5,744 nt of DNA from an uncultured Lachnospiraceae bacterium (GTDB lineage Bacteria; Bacillota; Clostridia; Lachnospirales; Lachnospiraceae). Of this stretch, positions 1 to 5,744 are shown piece by piece (positions within the stretch are counted from its first letter, which is position 1; every line of letters begins with the position of its first letter). A model generated the notes under the pieces. That model saw only the letters and a list, made by a program, of their open reading frames with translations. It was not told the origin of the DNA and made no database searches. Location: assembly GCA_902797475.1 (NCBI GenBank), contig CADBTG010000150.1, forward strand, positions 1-5,744, in the 5' to 3' direction. Both the position numbers and the translations under genes were made by a program.

Positions 1-1037
1 CGGTCCATGATCAGATTGTAATCCTCCGTAAGCACGCTTAACGGATTGTAATCGGAATATTCCTTCTTGCAAAGCTCTCGGAAGAAGCAGGAAACGTTAC
101 CGGTATGGCAGGCCGCGCCGAGCTGGTGCACTTTTGCGAGAATCGTATCCTCATCGCAGTCAATGCGAAGTTCCTTGAGGAACTGGTAATGTCCGGACGT
201 CTCACCTTTAACCCAGAGCTCCTGACGGCTTCTTGAATAATAAGTCATTCTGCCGGTCTCGATAGTTTTATTAAAGGCTTCTTCGTTCATGTAGGCAACC
301 ATCAGGACTTCTGCGGTCTTATAATCCTGAACCACGACGGGAACCAGTCCGTCAGCCCCGGTCTTAAACGAGGAAAATGCCATCGAGCTTTCCAGACACT
401 TCGTATCAAGTCCGGCATCCCGAAGCGTTCTCTTTACCTTGATGATGTTCTTTCCGACATAATAATTGGTCAGTACGGCGGAAACGTTGTCCATCGAAAG
501 AAGCGTTTCGATATCGTTACGCACAAGACTGTCACGAATCATGACAGGCAGCGGGCAGTCCCTGATGATCTTCTTCACATTTTCCGGAACAACATGCTTA
601 AAGATGAAGCCGCAGGCACCGTCCTCTTTTAATCTGTTCAGGATGGAGGCGTCTTCGAATTCATGACCGGTCGTTTCGGGATCGGTATTGAACTCGATTA
701 ACAGCTTGTCTTTACCGAAACGGTCAACGGCCTTTTTGAATTCTTCCTCCGGGAAATCCTTTCCGTAAGGGATGACCGCATATTCTGCACCCGTATAAAG
801 CGCCTTCTTGACGTCTTCAAAGCGCTTCACGTGACAGCCGATTGCAAGCGGAATGTCAACCTTCTTAAGAATCATCTTAACGGTTTCGAGAAACCGCATC
901 TGCTCGGTCTCTTTCGGGTCGTAATTGTAGACATAAAGCCCGTCTGCGCCGTTTTGCTCATAGGCCATAGCCTTTTCCAAAACATTGGCGGAATATTCGG
1001 TTTCTGCATTAATATAGCCGAAAATACTTTTTTTCAT
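1..1037 (-). CDS. hisIE: HisIE with an extra N-terminal HisF-like domain (3' end cut by window)
   Basis: This gene encodes phosphoribosyl-AMP cyclohydrolase, probably joined to phosphoribosyl-ATP pyrophosphatase (steps 3 and 2 of histidine synthesis, cytoplasmic). My translation from the ATG at 1037 stays open to base 1 and gives 345 complete codons. Residues 1 to about 210 resemble a HisA/HisF beta/alpha barrel, for example NGADGLYVY at 29-37, VDIPLAIG at 60-67 and the half-barrel repeat around 160-200. Residues about 215-325 are HisI. They contain SRSRQELWVKGETSGH (268-283), the metal motif DCDED (293-297) and cysteines 294, 310 and 317 with the HisI spacing of 16 and 7. EDYNLIMD at the cut end looks like the start of a HisE domain, so HisE is inferred. 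The barrel seems catalytically dead: N10 and N117 sit where HisF has its two aspartates, and the phosphate loops are degenerate. The gene starts 2 bases after hisB stops. The HisI call is firm; the role of the barrel is unknown. Confidence 0.93.
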   Translation of the reverse strand, partial: MKKSIFGYINAETEYSANVLEKAMAYEQNGADGLYVYNYDPKETEQMRFLETVKMILKKVDIPLAIGCHVKRFEDVKKALYTGAEYAVIPYGKDFPEEEFKKAVDRFGKDKLLIEFNTDPETTGHEFEDASILNRLKEDGACGFIFKHVVPENVKKIIRDCPLPVMIRDSLVRNDIETLLSMDNVSAVLTNYYVGKNIIKVKRTLRDAGLDTKCLESSMAFSSFKTGADGLVPVVVQDYKTAEVLMVAYMNEEAFNKTIETGRMTYYSRSRQELWVKGETSGHYQFLKELRIDCDEDTILAKVHQLGAACHTGNVSCFFRELCKKEYSDYNPLSVLTEDYNLIMD

Positions 1038-1039
1038 GC

Positions 1040-1627
1040 TTAAATCGTTCCTTTCGTGGAAAGCACGCCCTCAATGCGGGAATCCCTTCCGGTAGCCTGG
1101 TCGAGTGACTTGGCAAATGCCTTAAACATTGCCTCGAGAATATGATGGTTGTTGTCGCCGGAAAGCATTTTGATGTGGAGGTTCATGCCTGCGGAATAAG
1201 AAATGGCATAGAAAAATTCCTTGGCCATCTCCACGTCCATCTCACCGAGACGGTCCACGGTAAGATTCACATCGTAACTGAAATACGGTCTTCCGGAAAG
1301 ATCGAGCGCGCAGAGCATCAGCGTTTCATCCATCGGAAGAATGAAGAAACCGTAGCGGCAGATGCCGGCCTTCTCTCCGAGTGCTTCCTTAATGGCCTGT
1401 CCGAGCACGATTCCGACATCCTCAACCGTGTGATGCGAATCGACATACAAATCGCCCTCGGCTTTTAACGTAAGGTCGAAAAGACCGTGTCTGGCAAATC
1501 CGGAAAGCATGTGATCGAAAAAGCCGATTCCGGTGTTGATGTCATATTTCCCGGTGCCGTCCAAATTCAGCGTACAGGAAATCTTCGTTTCTTTTGTTTC
1601 ACGGTTAACCGTTGCGATGCGACTCAT
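1040..1627 (-). CDS. hisB: Imidazoleglycerol-phosphate dehydratase
   Basis: This is the cytoplasmic HisB enzyme, which dehydrates imidazole glycerol phosphate to imidazole acetol phosphate. The 195-residue length fits the monofunctional form, with no fused histidinol phosphatase domain. The two halves of the duplicated fold each carry a manganese-binding HHxxE motif: SHHTVED around H65, H66 and E69, and DNNHHILEA around H161, H162 and E165. Further conserved signatures are FFDHML (36-41), ARHG (45-48) and the C-terminal STKGT (190-194). The start at the ATG at 1627 is fixed by a near-perfect Shine-Dalgarno 5 bases upstream and by the normal family N-terminus. The gene sits 12 bases after hisD and 2 bases before hisIE, so it is clearly inside the operon. 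No odd substitutions were noticed. Confidence 0.98.
   Translation of the reverse strand: MSRIATVNRETKETKISCTLNLDGTGKYDINTGIGFFDHMLSGFARHGLFDLTLKAEGDLYVDSHHTVEDVGIVLGQAIKEALGEKAGICRYGFFILPMDETLMLCALDLSGRPYFSYDVNLTVDRLGEMDVEMAKEFFYAISYSAGMNLHIKMLSGDNNHHILEAMFKAFAKSLDQATGRDSRIEGVLSTKGTI
1048..1054 (-). promoter_or_regulatory. Ribosome binding site of hisIE, inside the end of hisB
   Basis: The minus strand reads AAAGGAA within the last codons of hisB, with 10 bases between it and the hisIE ATG. That spacing is slightly long. Together with the 2-base gap between the genes it suggests that hisIE translation is coupled to hisB termination. Confidence 0.55.
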
Positions 1628-1632
1628 GGCTG

Positions 1633-1641
1633 TCCTCCTTT
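1633..1641 (-). promoter_or_regulatory. Strong ribosome binding site of hisB overlapping the hisD stop codon
   Basis: The minus strand reads AAAGGAGGA, an almost complete match to the 16S anti-Shine-Dalgarno, 5 bases before the hisB ATG. Its first two bases belong to the TAA stop codon of hisD. This is the strongest ribosome binding site in the window and suggests high or coupled hisB translation. Confidence 0.8.
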
Positions 1642-2932
1642 ATTTGTCTTCAAATCTGACGGCAATGGAATTGGCATGCGCCGTCAATCCCTCTGCTTCG
1701 GCAAATGTGATGATTTCCTTATAAACCGGCTTCAAAGCCTCCTCGGAATAGGAAATCACGCTGCTCTTCTTAACAAAGTCGTCCACATTGAGCGGTGAGA
1801 AGAACTTCGCAGTTCCGTTCGTCGGAAGAATGTGGTCGGGACCTGCAAAATAATCTCCGAGAGGTTCGCTCGAATACGGTCCGAGGAAAATGGCACCCGC
1901 GTTTTTGATATAGGTCATCGTGTTGAAGGGATCTTTCGTCAGAATCTCCAAATGTTCGGACGCGATGGCATTTGCCGCTCTGACTGCGTCATCCATCGAT
2001 TCGGCGATGAAAATGCAGCCGTAGTTTTCAAGCGACTTTTTGATGATTTCCTTTCGGGAAAGCTTCTCGGTCATGCGGTCGACTTCAACGGAAACCTTTT
2101 CAGCCAGCTCTGCGGAAGTCGTAACAAGAATCGCGCTGGCCATTTCATCGTGCTCGGCCTGGCTTAAAAGATCGGCAGCAACATATTTCGGATCTGCCGT
2201 CTCATCTGCAAGAACAAGAATCTCGCTGGGGCCGGCAATCGAATCGATACCGACGGAGCCGTATACGGCTTTTTTGGCGAGTGCGACAAAAATGTTTCCG
2301 GGGCCGACGATTTTATCAACCTTCGGAATGCTCTTCGTTCCGTAAGCAAGTGCCGCAATTGCCTGTGCGCCGCCTGCCTTTAAAATCTTCGTTACGCCTG
2401 CTTCGACGGCAGCTACAACGGAAGCGGGATTCAGTCCGCCTTCCTTCTGCGGCGGCGTAACCATGATGATTTCGGGAACGCCTGCAACCTTAGCGGGAAT
2501 GACGTTCATCAATACGCTTGAAGATAAAACGGCACGTCCGCCCGGCACATAAACGCCGACTCTGGCAATCGGAAGGATTCTCTGTCCGAGAAAGATTCCG
2601 TCTTTGGTATCAAACCAGCTTGCACGCTTTTGAAGCATGTGGTAATCACGGATGTTAACAATCGCATCCCGGATGACCTTTAACAGCTCGGGGTCGATTT
2701 TATCGTAGGCTTCCTTAATCTCTTCTTCGGTAACCGTAACCGTATCTTCGGTAAGCTTTACACCGTCAAAACGTTCGGTATATTCAAACAGTGCCTCGTC
2801 ACCGCGTTCTCTGATGTCCGCCACGATTTTATCGACTTTGGCCTGCTGCTCGGAGAAGGAATTCGTGCTTCTTCTGCGAAGCGTATCCTGCAGCTCCATC
2901 TCCGTCTGTGCATTTAATCTGACTGTTTTCAT
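1640..2932 (-). CDS. hisD: Histidinol dehydrogenase
   Basis: HisD catalyses the last two steps of the pathway, the NAD-dependent oxidation of histidinol through histidinal to histidine, as a zinc enzyme in the cytoplasm. The protein is 430 residues, the usual family length. The zinc ligands of the family are all present at Q258, H261, D360 and H419 (in SQAEHDE, PLGDYF and TAHANS). The catalytic pair E326-H327 lies in ASEHLEILT. The signature block GPGNIFVALAKKAVYG (210-225) leads into GIDSIAGPSEILVLAD (228-243). I chose the ATG at 2932 because GAGAGG lies 6 bases upstream and MKTVRLN matches a normal HisD N-terminus. An in-frame TTG at 2965 would add 11 low-complexity residues and overlap the previous gene. 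The gene follows hisZG after a 22-base gap. Confidence 0.98.
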   Translation of the reverse strand: MKTVRLNAQTEMELQDTLRRRSTNSFSEQQAKVDKIVADIRERGDEALFEYTERFDGVKLTEDTVTVTEEEIKEAYDKIDPELLKVIRDAIVNIRDYHMLQKRASWFDTKDGIFLGQRILPIARVGVYVPGGRAVLSSSVLMNVIPAKVAGVPEIIMVTPPQKEGGLNPASVVAAVEAGVTKILKAGGAQAIAALAYGTKSIPKVDKIVGPGNIFVALAKKAVYGSVGIDSIAGPSEILVLADETADPKYVAADLLSQAEHDEMASAILVTTSAELAEKVSVEVDRMTEKLSRKEIIKKSLENYGCIFIAESMDDAVRAANAIASEHLEILTKDPFNTMTYIKNAGAIFLGPYSSEPLGDYFAGPDHILPTNGTAKFFSPLNVDDFVKKSSVISYSEEALKPVYKEIITFAEAEGLTAHANSIAVRFEDK

Positions 2933-2938
2933 GGGTTT

Positions 2939-2944
2939 CCTCTC
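2939..2944 (-). promoter_or_regulatory. Ribosome binding site that fixes the hisD start
   Basis: The minus strand reads GAGAGG followed by AAACCC and then ATG at 2932, a spacing of 6 bases. It lies in the 22-base gap after the hisZG stop. It favours the ATG over the upstream in-frame TTG at 2965. Confidence 0.7.
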
Positions 2945-2954
2945 TTTGGGTTTC

Positions 2955-4607
2955 TCATTCCGCAATGACGGAACGAATATCTTTAATCAGCTTACGGATG
3001 CGTTCCTCTTCCATCTTCATGCTGGCCTGGTTGACAACCATGCGTGCGGAAAGCGGTGCTACTTCCTCCAAAACGGTCAGTCCGTTTTCGCGAAGCGTCG
3101 AGCCGGTTTCCACGATATCGACGATGACTTCCGAAAGTCCGACAATCGGAGCCAGCTCGATGGAGCCGTTCAGTTTGATGATTTCAACGGTCTGATGCTT
3201 CACATTCATGAAATAATCTTTCGCGATGGCCGGATACTTCGTCGCAACGCGGATGACCTTTCCGCTTCCGAGAAGATCTGCGGCCGAAGCAGGACCGGCA
3301 ACGCACATTTTGCATTTGCCCATATGAAAATCAATGACTTCATAGAGTTTTCTGCCTTCTTCGAGAATCGTATCCCGGCCGACAATGCCGACGTCTGCGG
3401 CACCGTATTCCACATAGGTGGGCACATCGTTAGCCTTGGCAAGGAAGAAACGCATCTTCTTCTCTTCATTCGTGAAGATGAGCTTTCTTGTCGTTTTGTC
3501 TTTCATCTCTTCACAGGAATAACCGGCAGCGGAAAGGATTTCCATGGCCTTTTCCGCAAGACGGCCCTTCGCAAGAGCAACCGTAATATACTCTTCTTTC
3601 GGCACGTTCTTGCTGACACGGGCGATTTCCTGACGCGTGGTAGCCATCATCAGGGCATCAATCGTGATCGACATGCCGATTGCAGGTGCATTCATTCCGA
3701 ACTGGCCGAGCAGATTGTCATAACGTCCGCCCGAAGCAACCGCTTCACCGCTTCCGTACGTAATCGCGCGGAATATAATGCCGGTATAGTAACGGTACTT
3801 ACTGAGCATGCCGAGATCAAGCGAAACATATCGGTCGTATCCGCGGTTCTTCAAAAGTCCGTAAAGCTCCGAAAGCCTGTCGAGTGCTTTTAAAGAGCGT
3901 TTGTTCGTCGTAAGGGCACGAATTTCGGAAAGCTTTTCAAAGCTGCCGAACAGCTCGGGAATCTGTAAAAGCAGTTCCTTGTCAGAAGGATTAATGGACT
4001 TGCCGGCAAGAAGCTCCGAAGCGCCGTAAAGGTTTTTCGTCTTCATCAATACGCGAAGAGACTCTTCTTCTTCATCGGAGAAACCGCAGTCCTCCATAAG
4101 GCCTTTAAAGAAATCAGCATTTCCGATTTCAATCTGGAAGCGGCTGATTCCCGCGGCAAGAAGGCAGTCGACCGTAAGCTCGATCATCGAAGCATCCGCA
4201 TTGACGCTTCCGTCCTTCATAAGTTCCGCGCCGAGCTGCGTCGTTTCCTTCAGACGGCCCTGGAAGCTTTCGTTGTTGATGAACGTGTTGCCGCAATAGC
4301 AAAGCTTAATCGGCTCTTTTTCGTCCCTGTAGTATTTGGCAACGGAACGCGCGATTGAGGGCGTCATATCGGGTCTTAATACAAGCGTATTGCCCTCTCT
4401 GTCGAAGAACTTATACATGTCCTTAGACGGAACCGTGCCGCGCTCGCTGCTGAAAATATCGAAATATTCAAACGTCGGGGTTTCAATATCCAGATAACCG
4501 TGACGATGCATGCATTCCTTCAGTCGGTTTTGGAGAACAATCTTGTCCCGGCATTCTTTTCCGTATACATCCCGGACGCCTTCCGGAGTATGCAGCAATT
4601 CTTTCAT
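2955..4607 (-). CDS. hisZG: Fused HisZ-HisG ATP phosphoribosyltransferase (regulatory plus catalytic subunit)
   Basis: This gene encodes the first, committed enzyme of histidine synthesis, which joins ATP and PRPP to give phosphoribosyl-ATP. The 550-residue protein has two parts. Residues about 1-320 are HisZ, a paralogue of the histidyl-tRNA synthetase core. They show LHTPEGVRDVYG (5-16), the motif 2-like LRPDMTPSIAR (77-87), YRYYTG (271-276) and the motif 3-like ASGGRYDNLL (291-300) with APAIGMSI (307-314). There is no anticodon-binding domain, which argues against HisS. Residues about 338-550 are short-form HisG, with ITVALAKGRLAEKA (341-354), YGAADVGIVGRD (401-412) and the PRPP loop DIVETGSTLRENGL (497-510). 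Short-form HisG lacks its own regulatory domain and normally needs a separate HisZ; here both are one chain. The ATG at 4607 has AAAGGA 6 bases upstream; a GTG at 4628 is a weaker alternative. It is the first gene of the operon. Confidence 0.95.
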   Translation of the reverse strand: MKELLHTPEGVRDVYGKECRDKIVLQNRLKECMHRHGYLDIETPTFEYFDIFSSERGTVPSKDMYKFFDREGNTLVLRPDMTPSIARSVAKYYRDEKEPIKLCYCGNTFINNESFQGRLKETTQLGAELMKDGSVNADASMIELTVDCLLAAGISRFQIEIGNADFFKGLMEDCGFSDEEEESLRVLMKTKNLYGASELLAGKSINPSDKELLLQIPELFGSFEKLSEIRALTTNKRSLKALDRLSELYGLLKNRGYDRYVSLDLGMLSKYRYYTGIIFRAITYGSGEAVASGGRYDNLLGQFGMNAPAIGMSITIDALMMATTRQEIARVSKNVPKEEYITVALAKGRLAEKAMEILSAAGYSCEEMKDKTTRKLIFTNEEKKMRFFLAKANDVPTYVEYGAADVGIVGRDTILEEGRKLYEVIDFHMGKCKMCVAGPASAADLLGSGKVIRVATKYPAIAKDYFMNVKHQTVEIIKLNGSIELAPIVGLSEVIVDIVETGSTLRENGLTVLEEVAPLSARMVVNQASMKMEEERIRKLIKDIRSVIAE

Positions 4608-4613
4608 GTTAAA

Positions 4614-4619
4614 TCCTTT
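4614..4619 (-). promoter_or_regulatory. Ribosome binding site that fixes the hisZG start
   Basis: The minus strand reads AAAGGA, then 6 bases, then the ATG at 4607. The following residues MKELLHTPEG match the usual HisZ N-terminus. This excludes the in-frame GTG at 4628, which would add seven residues and put this site inside the coding region. Confidence 0.75.
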
Positions 4620-4623
4620 CCGA

Positions 4624-4647
4624 AACACTTTAGCGTGGTAGAGTGTT
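4624..4647 (-). repeat. Inverted repeat in the his leader (possible operator or hairpin)
   Basis: AACACT and AGTGTT form a perfect 6-base inverted repeat separated by 12 bases, about 19 to 42 bases downstream of the likely transcription start and just before the hisZG ribosome binding site. It could be a repressor site or a weak RNA hairpin. It has no following T run, so it is not a terminator. The repeat is seen directly; any function is a guess. Confidence 0.35.
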
Positions 4648-4672
4648 ACCTTGTTAGCAAATGAATGTCAAC

Positions 4673-4701
4673 ATTATAATCAGCGAAAACCGTATTGTCA
4701 A
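4673..4701 (-). promoter_or_regulatory. Consensus sigma-A promoter of the his operon
   Basis: Reading the minus strand, TTGACA (4701-4696) is followed by exactly 17 bases and then TATAAT (4678-4673). Both hexamers match the housekeeping sigma consensus at every position and the spacing is optimal. The -35 box includes the TGA stop codon of recU. Transcription should start near 4666, giving a leader of about 60 bases before the hisZG ATG at 4607. The position directly upstream of the first his gene strongly supports a real promoter. No extended -10 TGN was required for the call. Confidence 0.88.
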
Positions 4702-5249
4702 GACTCAATTTGCCCTTCCTGTTCTCTTCTTTCGAGATCGTCATTGATGAATTCCAGATAATTGATGTAAAGCTCGTCTCCGTGCTTATGGAAATTCCGC
4801 GGGTCAAGTTCGGAAAATGCTATGCTTTTCCGTCCGCCTTTTTGCTGTCTTTCATAGAAAAAGGCAAGCTCCGGATAATTCATGTAATAGATCATCTCGC
4901 GTTTTGTATAGTATATTAGCAGAAACGCAATTCCGCCCTGCTTTTCGAAATCCGCCATATACCTGACCTGGTGCTCGTGCACGTTATGAAGCGGAAAAGT
5001 ATCCTCCGCGCACTCCTTACAGTCAAAGCAAAGCGGCACGCCCTGCGCAACGCCGACATAGTCTACGGTGCTGACCTGATCGAAATAGGCAAGCGTGATA
5101 TGCTTGGTTTCCTTGTCGATATCAATCGGTGTGATCGGCGTCGGGATTTTATGAACCAAAGCGATGCCGTTATCCCTGTAATAATCATTCGTCTCGTTGA
5201 TGAATTCTTCAAACAGGGAGCCTCGAAGGCCTCGGGATTTGAAGGACAT
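4698..5249 (-). CDS. recU: RecU Holliday junction resolvase
   Basis: RecU is the Holliday junction resolvase of Firmicutes. It cuts four-way DNA junctions during recombination repair and chromosome segregation. The 183-residue protein shows the family blocks in order: SRGLRGSLFEEFINETNDYY (5-24), HKIPTPI (33-39), TVDYVGV (61-67), FDCKE (75-79), TFPLHNVHEHQ (84-94), GGIAFLLIYY (105-114) and RQQKGGRKSI (134-143). From the family, D63, D76 and K78 are the likely metal and catalytic residues. D76 stands where Bacillus subtilis RecU, as I recall it, has glutamate. The poorly conserved N-terminal extension of the Bacillus protein is missing, so the chain is somewhat short. AAAGGAG 6 bases before the ATG at 5249 supports this start, even though it lies 41 bases inside the preceding gene. 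No penicillin-binding protein gene, the common neighbour of recU in Bacilli, follows it. Confidence 0.95.
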   Translation of the reverse strand: MSFKSRGLRGSLFEEFINETNDYYRDNGIALVHKIPTPITPIDIDKETKHITLAYFDQVSTVDYVGVAQGVPLCFDCKECAEDTFPLHNVHEHQVRYMADFEKQGGIAFLLIYYTKREMIYYMNYPELAFFYERQQKGGRKSIAFSELDPRNFHKHGDELYINYLEFINDDLERREQEGQIES

Positions 5250-5744
5250 GATAATCTCCTTTCAGCTGAAACTCCTGCCTTAAAAGCGTATCGAAATCTT
5301 CGGGCACGGGCGCATAAAAAGCTTTGCCCGAAAGAGAAGCAAGACAATCCGGAAGCTTTTGGGGAAACACAAGCGCATAGGCGAGAAGCTGTTGCCCGTG
5401 CAAATGGTATTTAATGCGAAGCTCCTTTTGCACCGAAGCAGCTTCCTCCGCTTCCGCGGCATATTTCGGATCGCCCAAAACCGGATATCCGAGATAAGAA
5501 AGCACGCTTCTGATCTGATGCGACCGTCCGGTATGCAGTTGCACACGAAGAAGCGTCAGCCTGTCGGAATAAAGCACCGGATCAAATCCGGTATGAACCG
5601 GCAGGCTGTCCGCACTTACGGGCTTTTCTGTAACCGTCACGGTATTGGTCTCCCGGTCCTTCGTTACATATAAACGGCTGTCACAGGCCTTCTCAAATCG
5701 GCCGATTGTAATGACGTAATAGTATTTTGAAAGGGCGCGCTCCC
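5209..5744 (-). CDS. RluA-family RNA pseudouridine synthase, C-terminal part (5' end outside window)
   Basis: Members of this family convert uridine to pseudouridine in rRNA or tRNA. The reading frame is open to the window edge, so the start is not visible. A GTG at 5640 is internal, because recognisable family sequence continues upstream of it. Of the 177 visible residues, SKYYYVITIG (5-14) fits the KxYxAxVxG motif. HTGFDPVL (50-57) fits the A-x-T strand, HTGRSHQIR (70-78) is the strongest signature, and PVLGDPKYA (87-95) with H115 in YHLHGQQLLAY completes the C-terminal core. The catalytic aspartate motif (GRLDxxTSG type) must lie upstream, so activity cannot be checked here. The last 41 bases overlap recU, suggesting co-transcription and coupled translation. 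The exact subfamily (RluC, RluD or other) cannot be told. Confidence 0.92.
   Translation of the reverse strand, partial: ERALSKYYYVITIGRFEKACDSRLYVTKDRETNTVTVTEKPVSADSLPVHTGFDPVLYSDRLTLLRVQLHTGRSHQIRSVLSYLGYPVLGDPKYAAEAEEAASVQKELRIKYHLHGQQLLAYALVFPQKLPDCLASLSGKAFYAPVPEDFDTLLRQEFQLKGDYHVLQIPRPSRLPV
5256..5262 (-). promoter_or_regulatory. Ribosome binding site of recU inside the preceding gene
   Basis: The minus strand reads AAAGGAG with 6 bases before the recU ATG at 5249. It lies in the coding sequence of the RluA-family gene, and this is the main evidence that the 41-base overlap between the two genes is real. Confidence 0.75.

Noticed and set aside
466..1043. Two short plus-strand open frames opposite hisIE
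   Set aside because: The minus strand here is one continuous HisIE frame with exact HisI and HisF-like signatures. The short frames are its complement.
1142..1468. Plus-strand open frame opposite hisB
   Set aside because: It is a shadow of hisB, has no family motif and no independent ribosome binding site that I could support.
2933..2965. Upstream TTG start for hisD at 2965
   Set aside because: It would add 11 charged residues not typical of HisD and overlap hisZG, whereas the ATG at 2932 has a well placed ribosome binding site and gives the usual length.
2814..3893. A 359-codon open frame on the plus strand
   Set aside because: It is fully antisense to hisZG and the start of hisD, both clear conserved families. 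Its translation has no recognisable domain, and its length reflects codon bias of the opposite strand.
4624..4647. The inverted repeat as a terminator for recU
   Set aside because: The stem is only 6 bases, the loop is 12 bases and there is no U tract. It also lies downstream of the his promoter, so no terminator separates recU from the his operon.
4707..5347. Possible frameshift between the pseudouridine synthase and recU
   Set aside because: The two proteins belong to different complete families, and recU has its own start and ribosome binding site, so the overlap is between two genes and not a broken one.
4971..5414. Plus-strand open frame opposite recU and the pseudouridine synthase gene
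   Set aside because: It lies antisense to two well supported genes and its sequence resembles no family.

Overview
All genes in this window lie on the minus strand, so transcription runs from high to low coordinates. The gene families and fusions suggest a Gram-positive Firmicute, most likely a member of the Clostridia close to Lachnospiraceae. The grounds are the RecU-type Holliday junction resolvase, a short-form HisG that depends on HisZ, strong AAAGGAGG-like ribosome binding sites, and an unusual multidomain HisIE. This placement is inferred from gene content, not from a database search.

Region 1 (5744 to 4698): the C-terminal part of an RluA-family pseudouridine synthase enters from the window edge. 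It overlaps by 41 bases the start of recU, the Holliday junction resolvase.

Region 2 (about 4701 to 4608): a short control region. It holds a perfect consensus sigma-A promoter (TTGACA, 17 bases, TATAAT) whose -35 box overlaps the recU stop codon, then a leader of about 60 bases with a small inverted repeat. The leader is too short for a T-box.

Region 3 (4607 to 1): a tightly packed histidine biosynthesis operon. It begins with a single-chain HisZ-HisG ATP phosphoribosyltransferase (step 1). Next come hisD (the last two oxidations to histidine) and hisB (imidazoleglycerol-phosphate dehydratase). The last gene is a three-part hisIE (steps 2 and 3) cut by the window edge. The gaps between these genes are 22, 12 and 2 bases. 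The window therefore covers PRPP plus ATP to ProFAR, the IGP dehydration and the final oxidation. HisA, HisH, HisF, HisC and histidinol phosphatase are not seen and must lie elsewhere or downstream.

The most unusual points are two protein fusions. In HisZG the regulatory and catalytic subunits are one polypeptide. In HisIE an extra N-terminal HisA/HisF-like barrel appears to have lost both catalytic aspartates, which by eye align with asparagines. No RNA genes, mobile elements or CRISPR arrays were seen, and no stretch over 300 bases lacks a gene.
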